A program made the position numbers and the translations under genes. From positions 49,358 to 113,357 of the forward strand of contig CANFQA010000001.1 in the NCBI GenBank assembly GCA_947449015.1: a DNA stretch of 64,000 bases, read 5' to 3'. This document shows positions 16,074 through 23,447 of the stretch, piece after piece (positions within the stretch are counted from its first letter, which is position 1; each line of letters starts with the position of its first letter). The DNA is from Microthrixaceae bacterium (GTDB lineage: Bacteria; Actinomycetota; Acidimicrobiia; Acidimicrobiales; Acidimicrobilacustridaceae). The notes under the pieces are model-generated. The model did not search any database, had not been told where the DNA came from, and saw only the letters and a program-made list of their open reading frames with translations.

Positions 16074-16937
16074 ATGGCCCTTCGCTACGACACCATTACC
16101 TTCCTGTCCGACTACGGACTCACCGACGGATTCGTTGGTGTGGTGCATTCGGTCATCCGCTCCATTGCCCCTGAGGTTGCCGTTATCGACCTCACTCATG
16201 GCATCGAGCCCTATGACGTGCGCGGCGGCGGTCTCGCCCTTGCCCGCAGCGCGCCCTATCTCTGTCCTGGCGTGGTGGTCGCAGTGGTCGACCCCGCGGT
16301 CGGTACCTCGCGTCGACCCATTGCCGTCGAAATCGGCGACGGTGCCGCAGTGCTTGTTGGTCCTGATAACGGTCTGCTCGCACCGGTGGTGCAGCTCTAC
16401 GGCGGTGCATCGCGGGCTGTCGAGATCACCAACGAGCTGTATCGACTGCCGACGGATTCGGCCACCTTCGATGGACGCGACATCTTCGGACCGGCAGCTG
16501 CGCATCTGTGCATGGGTGTCGAACTCACCGACCTTGGCCCGCTGGTTGATCCCGTCTCGCTGTTTCCGGCCATGGTGCCGCTGCCCCGCGAGGAAGAGGG
16601 CCGTATCTATGGCGAGGTGCTCTGGGTCGATCGCTATGGCAATGCCCAGCTCAATATTGATCCTGAGGAACTCACCGAGTTCGAGGATCAGGTTCGGCTT
16701 GTGTTCGACAACACCTCACGAACAGCCCGACGCGTGCCGGCATTCGCATCGGTCGATCGCGGCGAAGTTGGTCTCATCGTCGATTCCTACGGCCTCATGG
16801 CAGTCGTGCTTGATCGTGCATCGGCTGCCGAGGAGTTCGGCCTGAAGGCCGGCAGCGCCGTCACCATCGAAGCGCTCGACGAGGATCGTCAGCCCGGCAT
16901 CATCACGCCGGTATCCATCAGTCCGCGTCCCGTCTGA
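16074..16937 (+). CDS. SAM hydrolase (adenosine-forming), SAM hydroxide adenosyltransferase family
   Basis: A 287-residue DUF62-family protein. The N-terminus is ITFLSDYGLTDGFVGVVHSV, then IDLTHGIEPYDVRGG, VVAVVDPAVGTSRRPIAVE and LVGPDNGLLAPV, all core motifs of the fluorinase-related SAM hydroxide adenosyltransferases that cleave SAM to adenosine and methionine. The C-terminal beta-barrel starts around VLWVDRYGNAQLNI. It lacks the chlorinase/fluorinase loop as far as I can see. It follows proC and precedes a 29-residue membrane peptide gene; a shared transcript is likely. The physiological role of the family is unsettled. Confidence 0.9.
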   Translation: MALRYDTITFLSDYGLTDGFVGVVHSVIRSIAPEVAVIDLTHGIEPYDVRGGGLALARSAPYLCPGVVVAVVDPAVGTSRRPIAVEIGDGAAVLVGPDNGLLAPVVQLYGGASRAVEITNELYRLPTDSATFDGRDIFGPAAAHLCMGVELTDLGPLVDPVSLFPAMVPLPREEEGRIYGEVLWVDRYGNAQLNIDPEELTEFEDQVRLVFDNTSRTARRVPAFASVDRGEVGLIVDSYGLMAVVLDRASAAEEFGLKAGSAVTIEALDEDRQPGIITPVSISPRPV

Positions 16938-16952
16938 ACCATCGGAGAACCC

Positions 16953-17042
16953 GTGCGACCAGGAACTGTTATTGCTGTCGGAACGCTGCTGCTCATCATT
17001 CTCGGCGCAGCAGTGATGCAGTTGTTCATTCTGGCCAAGTAG
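16953..17042 (+). CDS. 29-residue single-span membrane microprotein
   Basis: This GTG-initiated frame is too short for the ORF track. A GGAG Shine-Dalgarno lies about 6 bases upstream and the stop is TAG at 17040. The translated peptide begins VRPGTVIAVGTLLLIILGAA and ends with QLFILAK: a short cationic N-terminus, one hydrophobic helix of about 22 residues, and a terminal lysine. It is 15 bases downstream of the SAM hydrolase, so it is probably cotranscribed. Function unknown; comparison with the same position in related genomes would decide whether it is real. Confidence 0.5.
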   Translation: MRPGTVIAVGTLLLIILGAAVMQLFILAK

Positions 17043-17072
17043 TCGGCTGCAGCAGTACCAGCGGGAGTAGGC

Positions 17073-17858
17073 CTACGCCGCTTCGTCGCGTCCGGACCTG
17101 TTCGCGGGCGCTCGCCACGGAACCGGTGCGCGCAGCGCGCGCACATCGCTGGTCACATCGGTGTTGGTAAGCAGGAACCCAATGAAGATCACGGCGATGC
17201 CGGCCACAAGGGAAAGTGCAAAACCGTTCATCTCGTCGACCACGGAGTTCAGCACTCCACCCGCGCTCAGAATGATCGTTCCGGCGGCGATGAGCAGGTT
17301 GGCTAACGCGAGACGACCGGGGGAAAGGCCCGATCGATTCTCCGATGATGAATTGGCCGAGCGTGTCGGCATGAGTCGCCACGCGCTCCATAACGCACCG
17401 CCAATGATGACCATGGCGGCAACACCGGAACCGATCGCGGCAGCGATACGGGGGCCGATGTCGAACACCTCTTTGCCCTGGGGCAACACATCGGGGTTGA
17501 TGGCGCCGAGAAGTGGAGCGGAGACCACCAAGCCGACACAAAACGCGCCGAGGAGAGAAATGATTGCGGTCCACCGTCGACCGTGTTTGGGGCCGGCCAG
17601 CAACTCGATAGTTCCGAGCGCGAGAAAGGGCACGTTGAGAATGGCACCGAACAGATAGAACGCTTTGAATGACCATTCACTCCATCCGATGGCTGCGCCC
17701 ACCCACAGCGAGGCGGAGCCGGCGGCGAACATGGCCAGCGAGATGGTCCAAGCAGCTTCGTGGCGGCGGTGTCCTCGCAGCCACCGTTCAAACGTCGACA
17801 GGGCAAACGCCATCGACATGAGGGTGGCAGCAGCGGCCACTGCGGCGTGCAGCGTCAT
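17073..17858 (-). CDS. Seven-span membrane protein of unknown function
   Basis: The start is taken at ATG 17858 (MTLHAAVAAAATLMSM), because the residues upstream in the ORF are arginine-rich, antisense to rex and unlike a membrane protein. The 261-residue product has about seven hydrophobic helices, with an aromatic/Trp-rich segment (WVGAAIGWSEWSFKAFYLFG) and a charged loop (RSANSSSENRSGLSPGR) before the last two. It is divergent from rex, sharing an 85-base promoter region. I do not recognise a characterised family. Confidence 0.6.
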   Translation of the reverse strand: MTLHAAVAAAATLMSMAFALSTFERWLRGHRRHEAAWTISLAMFAAGSASLWVGAAIGWSEWSFKAFYLFGAILNVPFLALGTIELLAGPKHGRRWTAIISLLGAFCVGLVVSAPLLGAINPDVLPQGKEVFDIGPRIAAAIGSGVAAMVIIGGALWSAWRLMPTRSANSSSENRSGLSPGRLALANLLIAAGTIILSAGGVLNSVVDEMNGFALSLVAGIAVIFIGFLLTNTDVTSDVRALRAPVPWRAPANRSGRDEAA

Positions 17859-17905
17859 GGTCAGAGCGTAGGCCGGTCCACGAGTGCCGCCATCCGCTCG
17901 TGACT

Positions 17906-17921
17906 TTGTGAAATCAACAGC
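17906..17921. promoter_or_regulatory. Possible Rex half-site upstream of rex
   Basis: TTGTGAA at 17906-17912 matches one arm of the Rex operator consensus (TTGTGAAnnnnTTCACAA); the second arm is not conserved here. The location, 31 bases before the rex start and in a divergent promoter region, suits autoregulation, but only the left arm supports it. Confidence 0.25.
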
Positions 17922-17943
17922 GGGACCGGTATGGTCCGACGCC

Positions 17944-18645
17944 GTGGACCGTCCCCGCCGCCGCATCCCTGAGGCCACTGTCGCCCGGCTTCCGCTGTAT
18001 CTGCGCACCCTCACCGAACTGCAGGCTGAGCAGGTCACCAACGTCTCCTCGGAGCGCCTGGCCGAACACGCCGGGGTCAATGCCGCCAAGGTTCGCAAGG
18101 ATCTCTCGTTTTTGGGTTCCTATGGCACCCGTGGGGTTGGCTACGACGTTGAGTACCTCCTGTTCCAGATGAGCCGTGAACTTGGACTCACCCAGAACTG
18201 GCCCGTGGTCATTGTTGGCATTGGCAATCTCGGCGCCGCCCTTGCCAATTACGGCGGGTTCGGCGATCGGGGCTATCCGGTGGCTGCGCTTGTTGACACC
18301 GACCCCACCAAGGTTGGCCGGGTGGTAAGCGGTCACACCGTGCACCATCTCGACGAACTTCCCCGCATGGTCGCCGACTACGGCATCGCCATCGGGGTCA
18401 TCGCCACCCCGGCCGAGACCGCCCAGGAGGTGGCCGACATCCTTGTCGCCGCTGGGGTTACCTCGATTCTCAACTTCGCCCCCGCAGTGGTGTCGGTGCC
18501 CCCCGAGGCCTCATTGCGCAAGGTCGATCTGGCCCTCGAACTGCAGATTCTGAGCTTCTATCGCCAGCGGGAATCCTCAGCAGCGCTGTTGGACGGAGCT
18601 GATTCCACCGAACTCGTGGCTGACCGGTCGATTACATCGGCATGA
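17944..18645 (+). CDS. rex: Redox-sensing transcriptional repressor Rex
   Basis: A 233-residue NADH/NAD-sensing repressor. The start is put at GTG 17944 (VDRPRRRIPEATVARLPLYL), which gives the usual Rex length. The winged helix spans the first 80 residues (NVSSERLAEHAGVNAAKVRK, DLSFLGSYGTRGVGYDVEYL) and the Rossmann domain has IVGIGNLGAALANY. The C-terminus includes the swapped helix (LALELQILSFYRQRE). Rex usually controls respiratory and haem genes; here hemA and hemC lie immediately downstream, the same order as in Streptomyces. It is divergent from a membrane protein gene. Confidence 0.95.
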   Translation: MDRPRRRIPEATVARLPLYLRTLTELQAEQVTNVSSERLAEHAGVNAAKVRKDLSFLGSYGTRGVGYDVEYLLFQMSRELGLTQNWPVVIVGIGNLGAALANYGGFGDRGYPVAALVDTDPTKVGRVVSGHTVHHLDELPRMVADYGIAIGVIATPAETAQEVADILVAAGVTSILNFAPAVVSVPPEASLRKVDLALELQILSFYRQRESSAALLDGADSTELVADRSITSA

Positions 18646-18796
18646 CCCCCTTTGGAGCTTCCTCACTCGCAGTGGTCGAAGGTCACAGCCCATCGCCCGG
18701 TTCATGGCCTTTCGACTGGCAGGATTGCGCTGTTTCGGGGATGCTTGGTGCCTTGCGCGAGCAACCCCTCGCCGGATCGAAGGAGACCACCCAGAC

Positions 18797-20056
18797 GTGT
18801 CGGTAGTCGTTCTCGGGTTGAACCACAGAACTGTTCCGCTGTCGCTGCTTGAGCGCGTCACCATCGACGACGCCCGGTTGCCGAAAGCGCTGCACGATGT
18901 GATCTCCCACGAGCACGTCAGCGAAGCAGTGGTGCTGTCAACCTGCAATCGCACCGAGGTCTACGTGGTGGCCGAGAAGTTCCATCCGGCCTATGCGGAT
19001 CTGCGTTCCTTCTTCGCCGATCTCGCCTACGCACCGCCCGAAGAGATCGCCGATCACCTCTACGTGCACGACGGCGCCCAAGCCATCGAGCATCTTTTCC
19101 GAGTTGCTTCGGGTCTTGACTCTGCTGTTGTTGGCGAGGCCGAGATCCTCGGTCAGGTCCGCCACGCGTGGGAGCAGGCACAGGCCGAGCAGGTCACTGG
19201 TTCGCAGATCAATCTGTTGTTCCGTCACGCCCTCGAGGTCGGCAAGCGCGTCCGCACCGAAACCGAGATAGGTCGTCACATCGCGTCGGTGTCCACTGCG
19301 GCAGTTGCCATGGCCGCTGCACAACTCGGCAGCCTCGAAGGTCGCAGCATTCTGGTCATGGGTGCCGGCGAAATGGGCGAGGGCATGGTTCGAGCCTTGG
19401 CCTCCAATGGCGTCACCGATATCCGCATCGCCAATCGCACGTTTGAGAACGCTGCTGAAGTCGCCGAACGATTGGGTGGTCGTGCCATCCGTCTCGCTGA
19501 ACTCGATGCCTCGCTTGGCGAGGTTGATCTGCTCATGACTGGCACTGGTGCGCAGTCGATGATCCTCGAACACGCTGATCTCGCCCGAGTCATGGAAGCT
19601 CGCAATGGAAACCCCATTCTTGTGGTCGACATCGCCGTGCCTCGTGACGTCGATCCGGCAGCAGCGGATCTTCCCGGAGTCACGTTGCTCGACATGGACG
19701 ATCTGCGTCGTTTCGCGGAGGCGGGTCTGGCGGAGCGACGTCGTGAAGTTGCCTCCGTGCAGGTCATCATCGATGAGGAAGTTGATCGCTTCAGCGCGGT
19801 CAGCACTGCCCGTGAGGTCGCTCCGCTCATCGCCATCCTGCATGCGCATGGCGAGTCCGTGCGCAGCGTCGAACTCGACCGCCTTCGTGCCCGTCTCGGT
19901 GACCTTGATGAGCGTCAGCTCGATGCCGTCGAGGCGCTCACTCGCGGCATTGTGGCCAAGCTTCTGCATGAGCCGACCATTGCGCTCAAAGATGCCGCCG
20001 GTACCCCCAAGGGCGAACGGCTGGCCGATGCGCTGCGCGATCTGTTCGAGCTGTAG
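18797..20056 (+). CDS. hemA: Glutamyl-tRNA reductase
   Basis: A 419-residue enzyme that reduces glutamyl-tRNA to glutamate-1-semialdehyde with NADPH, the entry step of the C5 tetrapyrrole pathway. The start is GTG 18797, preceded by AGGAG 11 bases upstream; the listed ORF begins about 90 bases earlier. The N-terminus is VVVLGLNHRTVPLSLLERV, the catalytic Cys is in VVLSTCNRTEVYVV, GLDSAVVGEAEILGQVR follows, and the NADPH loop is LVMGAGEMGEGMVRAL. A C-terminal dimerisation helix ends the protein. Ten bases separate it from hemC. Confidence 0.96.
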   Translation: MSVVVLGLNHRTVPLSLLERVTIDDARLPKALHDVISHEHVSEAVVLSTCNRTEVYVVAEKFHPAYADLRSFFADLAYAPPEEIADHLYVHDGAQAIEHLFRVASGLDSAVVGEAEILGQVRHAWEQAQAEQVTGSQINLLFRHALEVGKRVRTETEIGRHIASVSTAAVAMAAAQLGSLEGRSILVMGAGEMGEGMVRALASNGVTDIRIANRTFENAAEVAERLGGRAIRLAELDASLGEVDLLMTGTGAQSMILEHADLARVMEARNGNPILVVDIAVPRDVDPAAADLPGVTLLDMDDLRRFAEAGLAERRREVASVQVIIDEEVDRFSAVSTAREVAPLIAILHAHGESVRSVELDRLRARLGDLDERQLDAVEALTRGIVAKLLHEPTIALKDAAGTPKGERLADALRDLFEL

Positions 20057-20065
20057 CGGTTCGAG

Positions 20066-21001
20066 ATGAGCGCGTCACGGTCGCTGCATGTACGCGCGGC
20101 CACACGGGCCAGCGCGTTGGCTCAATGGCAGACCGATGCGGTGAGCGAGGCGCTCATTGAGGTTGCGGCGCGAGCTGACATCACGCTCACCGTTGAGAAG
20201 GTTCTGGTCGAGACCACCGCCGATCAGCGTCTCGACATCCCCATCCACGCCATGGGCGGCAAAGGGGTCTTCGTCAAGGAAGTGCAGGCTGCGGTTCTCG
20301 ACGGACGAGCTGATATTGCCGTGCACTCGGGCAAGGACCTGCCGGCCATCACGCCCGAAGGCCTTGTCATCGCCGCGGTGCCCCTGCGTGCTGACGCCCG
20401 CGATCTCCTCATCGGCTCCACCCTTGATGATCTGACCACCGGTGCGGTTGTGGCCAGCGGATCTATCCGTCGCCGTGCGCAACTCGCGCACCTTCGCCCT
20501 GATCTGCGCTTCGCTGATCTGCGCGGCAATATCGCCACCCGTTTGGCCAAGGCCGATGGCTTCGATGCCATCGTTATGGCCGCGGCAGCTGTCGATCGGC
20601 TCGATCTTGATCTCTCTGATCGCGCCATCGAGCTGCTTGATCCGGCCGTGATGCTTCCGCAGGTGGCTCAGGGCGCAATGGTCGTCGAGTGTCGAAGCGA
20701 TGCGCTCGCACTCAGTGAACTCCTTGCGCTCATCGAGGACCCAGCTTCGCGGATCGCCGTCGATGCTGAGCGGTCCTTTCTTGCCGAACTCGGCGGAGAT
20801 TGTGATCTCCCCGCCGGCGCCTACGCCACGCTGCACGGCAACATCCTTGAGATGGAAGCCATCCTTGCCTCAGAGGACGGATCCACCGTGTTGCGTGAAC
20901 GCCGACGGGTTCCGGCCCATGACGCTGTTGCGGTGGGTCGCGAACTGGCGCGGGAACTGCTCGACCATCGGGGTGGCGCGGAGTTGCTGCGCGATCGATG
21001 A
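20066..21001 (+). CDS. hemC: Porphobilinogen deaminase (hydroxymethylbilane synthase)
   Basis: A 311-residue cytoplasmic enzyme polymerising four porphobilinogens. N-terminal RAATRASALAQWQTDAV, the loop MGGKGVFVKEVQ, and HSGKDLP with the catalytic Asp (usually HSxKDxP) are present. The arginines are in SGSIRRRAQL and the dipyrromethane-cofactor Cys is in ELGGDCDLPAGAYA. The last residues overlap the SpoU methyltransferase start (ATGA). Length is normal. HemD is not visible downstream, so the usual hemACD order is broken by a tRNA/rRNA methyltransferase gene. Confidence 0.95.
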   Translation: MSASRSLHVRAATRASALAQWQTDAVSEALIEVAARADITLTVEKVLVETTADQRLDIPIHAMGGKGVFVKEVQAAVLDGRADIAVHSGKDLPAITPEGLVIAAVPLRADARDLLIGSTLDDLTTGAVVASGSIRRRAQLAHLRPDLRFADLRGNIATRLAKADGFDAIVMAAAAVDRLDLDLSDRAIELLDPAVMLPQVAQGAMVVECRSDALALSELLALIEDPASRIAVDAERSFLAELGGDCDLPAGAYATLHGNILEMEAILASEDGSTVLRERRRVPAHDAVAVGRELARELLDHRGGAELLRDR

Positions 21002-21633
21002 TCGACGAGCCCATCGAGCCCATCGAGCCCATCGAGCGCGAGGTGGGAGTCGGACCTCACGAGCAACCCTGGCCTGATGATGACCGGTTTGATCTCGAGT
21101 TGCTGCGCGACGGCGATCGTCGCAATGTTCTCGATGCGTATCGCTACTGGACCAATGAGGCGATCGTCGCCGAGCTCGACACCCGACGTCATCAGTTCCA
21201 TGTCGCCATCGAGAACTGGCAGCACGATATGAACATCGGCACTGTTGTGCGCACGGCCAATGCGTTTAACGCAGCCGGTGTGCACATCGTTGGCCGCCGT
21301 CGTTGGAATCGGCGTGGCGCAATGGTCACCGATCGGTACATGCATGTCTCCCATCACGACACGGTTGCCGAGCTCATGGAATGGGCCGAAAAAGAGTCAC
21401 TGGCTGTGATTGGTGTCGATTTGGTTCCCGGTGCGGTAGCCATTGAGACCGTGCAACTGCCGCAACGCTGCATCCTTGTCTTTGGACAAGAGGGCCCCGG
21501 GCTCAGCGCCGAGGTTTGCGAGCGGGCGGCCATGGTGTGTTCCATTGCCCAGTTCGGTTCCACCCGTTCCATCAATGCCGGGGTGGCCGCTGGCATCGCG
21601 ATGCATACGTGGATCCGCCAGCACGCCATCTGA
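20998..21633 (+). CDS. TrmH/SpoU family RNA methyltransferase
   Basis: A 211-residue SPOUT-fold 2'-O-methyltransferase. Motif 1 is DMNIGTVVRTANAFN, motif 2 ILVFGQEGPGLS, and motif 3 STRSINAGVAAGIAM, containing the knotted SAM-binding loop. The N-terminus has a short repeat, PIEPIEPIE, from three copies of a CCCATCGAG 9-mer (around 21010-21036), then an acidic stretch. The target RNA and position cannot be read from the sequence. It is coupled to hemC by an ATGA overlap and followed 17 bases later by the photolyase gene. Confidence 0.88.
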   Translation: MIDEPIEPIEPIEREVGVGPHEQPWPDDDRFDLELLRDGDRRNVLDAYRYWTNEAIVAELDTRRHQFHVAIENWQHDMNIGTVVRTANAFNAAGVHIVGRRRWNRRGAMVTDRYMHVSHHDTVAELMEWAEKESLAVIGVDLVPGAVAIETVQLPQRCILVFGQEGPGLSAEVCERAAMVCSIAQFGSTRSINAGVAAGIAMHTWIRQHAI

Positions 21634-21650
21634 GGTCGTAACGTCGTCAC

Positions 21651-23144
21651 GTGGACACAGTGTGGATCCTCGGCGACCAACTTCGACGAGACCTTGGTGC
21701 TCTTCGCGGTCGTCATCCGGGTGAAGTTCGTGTGCTTGTTGTTGAGAGCACTGCCAAGTTCGCCTCCAAGCGTTGGCACCGACAGCGAGCCCACTTCGTG
21801 CTTGCCTCAATGCGGCGGTTCGTGCTCGAACTGCGTGCTGAGGGTTTCGAGGTGGATCTCCGTGTGGCGCCCACTCTGGCGACCGGTCTGGCCGAACACC
21901 GTGCCGAGTTCTCTCCGACGCAGGTCGTGGCGATGAGTCCTATGTCGTTTTCGGGACGCCAGATGCTCGAGCGTCATGAGGTCATTGTGCTTCCCAATGA
22001 CCAGTTCATCTGCACTGCTGAGGAGTTCGCTGGTTGGGCCTCCGGGCGGCGCTCGATGCGCATGGAGGACTTCTATCGCTGGCAGCGCACTCGCACCGGC
22101 GTGTTGATGGTCGAAGGCGAACCCGAAGGTGGTCGTTGGAACTTTGATGATCAGAACCGGGAACCTCCGCCCTCCGATGGTCGGTCCTGGCCAGAAGCTC
22201 TGCGCGAACCGCTTGACGCAATCGATGCCCGGGTCATGCTTGATGTCGAACGTCGCTGTCCATCGGCATTCGGTGATGCACCCGACGGCACTTGGGCCAC
22301 CACTCGGGCAGGTGCGTTGGCCCGACTCCAGCAGTTCGTCGAGGAGGTGCTGCCGCTGTTCGGTCCGCATGAAGACGCCATGCTGCGAAACGAATGGAAG
22401 CTCGCCCACTCGGCGCTCAGTCCGTATCTCAATATCGGACTGTTGCATCCCCGCGAGGTTATTGATGCTGCCATTGATGCCTATCGTGCCAGTCGGGTGC
22501 CCATCGCGTCAGCCGAAGGTTTCATCCGTCAGGTCATTGGCTGGCGTGAATACGTGTGGGGACTCCATTGGATGTGGATGCCGCAGTACCGCACCAGCAA
22601 TGCGCTTGATGCGCAACTTGCGTTGCCACCAGCGTTCCTGGGTGGACCTACCGAGCTTTCCTGTGTGGCCCACGCGGTCGCTGGTATCGAACAGCGCGGA
22701 TGGGTGCATCACATCGAACGGCTGATGGTGCTCGGCAATCTTGCGCTCACTGCCGGCGTGCGCCCCGATGCGATGGTGGAGTGGATGTGGGCGTCATTTG
22801 TTGATGGAGCGGAGTGGGTGATGCTTCCGAACGTTTTGGGCATGGCGCTCTACGCCGACGGCGGCAGGATGGCCACCAAGCCCTATGCGTCCGGCGGTGC
22901 CTACATCAATCGCATGAGCGATCACTGCGGAGACTGTCGTTTCGATCCGAAAAAGCGAACCGGCACTGATGCCTGTCCATTCACCACGTTGTATTGGGAT
23001 TTTCTCGCCCGCAATGAGGACGCGTTACGTGGCAACAATCGGATGGGTAATCAGTTGGGTTCGATGCGCAAGCTCAAAGATCTCGATGCCGTGCGTGAAC
23101 GAGCTGTCGAGATTCGTGACCGACTGGCCCGGGGAACGCTCTAG
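21651..23144 (+). CDS. Fe-S bacterial cryptochrome/(6-4) photolyase (PhrB-type, DPRP family)
   Basis: A 497-residue flavoprotein starting at GTG. The N-terminal antenna domain starts TVWILGDQL; NFDDQNREPPP, REYVWGLHWMWMPQYRTSNA and HHIERLMVLGNLALTAGV are hallmarks of the Fe-S photolyase class. Four cysteines for the [4Fe-4S] cluster are recognisable: one in TELSCVAHAV, two in SDHCGDCRFD and one in TDACPFTTLYW. The family repairs (6-4) photoproducts using blue light with FAD and a ribolumazine antenna. Length is typical. It ends convergently with the copper chaperone gene. Confidence 0.93.
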   Translation: MDTVWILGDQLRRDLGALRGRHPGEVRVLVVESTAKFASKRWHRQRAHFVLASMRRFVLELRAEGFEVDLRVAPTLATGLAEHRAEFSPTQVVAMSPMSFSGRQMLERHEVIVLPNDQFICTAEEFAGWASGRRSMRMEDFYRWQRTRTGVLMVEGEPEGGRWNFDDQNREPPPSDGRSWPEALREPLDAIDARVMLDVERRCPSAFGDAPDGTWATTRAGALARLQQFVEEVLPLFGPHEDAMLRNEWKLAHSALSPYLNIGLLHPREVIDAAIDAYRASRVPIASAEGFIRQVIGWREYVWGLHWMWMPQYRTSNALDAQLALPPAFLGGPTELSCVAHAVAGIEQRGWVHHIERLMVLGNLALTAGVRPDAMVEWMWASFVDGAEWVMLPNVLGMALYADGGRMATKPYASGGAYINRMSDHCGDCRFDPKKRTGTDACPFTTLYWDFLARNEDALRGNNRMGNQLGSMRKLKDLDAVRERAVEIRDRLARGTL

Positions 23145-23153
23145 CCGTTGTTT

Positions 23154-23170
23154 GGTCAGTTCAACTGACC
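23154..23170. terminator. Inverted repeat between convergent photolyase and copper-chaperone genes
   Basis: GGTCAGTT-c-AACTGACC is a perfect 8+8 inverted repeat. It begins 10 bases after the photolyase stop and includes the chaperone stop codon. As RNA it folds into a 6-bp stem with a 5-base loop on either strand. There is no strong U run, so a bidirectional terminator is plausible but weak; an operator is an alternative. Confidence 0.4.
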
Positions 23171-23367
23171 GACGCAACTTCGTAGCCAGCTTCATCGACT
23201 GCTGCACGCACCTCGGCTTCAGTCGCATTCCCGATCACGACAACGGTCTTCGCATCAACGTCCACGGTGACCGACTCAACGCTGTCGAGTTGGATCACCT
23301 CGCCTTCGATGGCACTTTTGCAGTGACCGCAGGAGATGCCGGGTACGGAGTAGGTCAGCGTGGTCAT
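23161..23367 (-). CDS. copZ: Heavy-metal-associated domain copper chaperone (CopZ-like)
   Basis: A 68-residue ferredoxin-like HMA domain. The start is ATG 23367, supported by a GGAG 8 bases upstream; the longer ORF adds non-homologous residues. The metal site is GISCGHCKSAI (CxxC), and EAGYEVASVS ends the last strand. It would carry Cu(I) to the adjacent P-type ATPase in the cytoplasm. The ATPase gene lies 80 bases upstream on the same strand, so the two probably form an operon. No CsoR- or CueR-type regulator is seen nearby. Confidence 0.9.
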   Translation of the reverse strand: MTTLTYSVPGISCGHCKSAIEGEVIQLDSVESVTVDVDAKTVVVIGNATEAEVRAAVDEAGYEVASVS

Positions 23368-23447
23368 GAGTGCTCCTCGCAATAGCGGGGTCAGAGAGGG
23401 GAAAAGCAAGTGGAACAGCGAGTGGAACAGAGAATGAAGCGAGCGAT

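Noticed and set aside
17906-17923. Complete Rex operator palindrome
   Set aside because: Only the TTGTGAA arm matches; the right arm does not, so it is listed only as a possible half-site.
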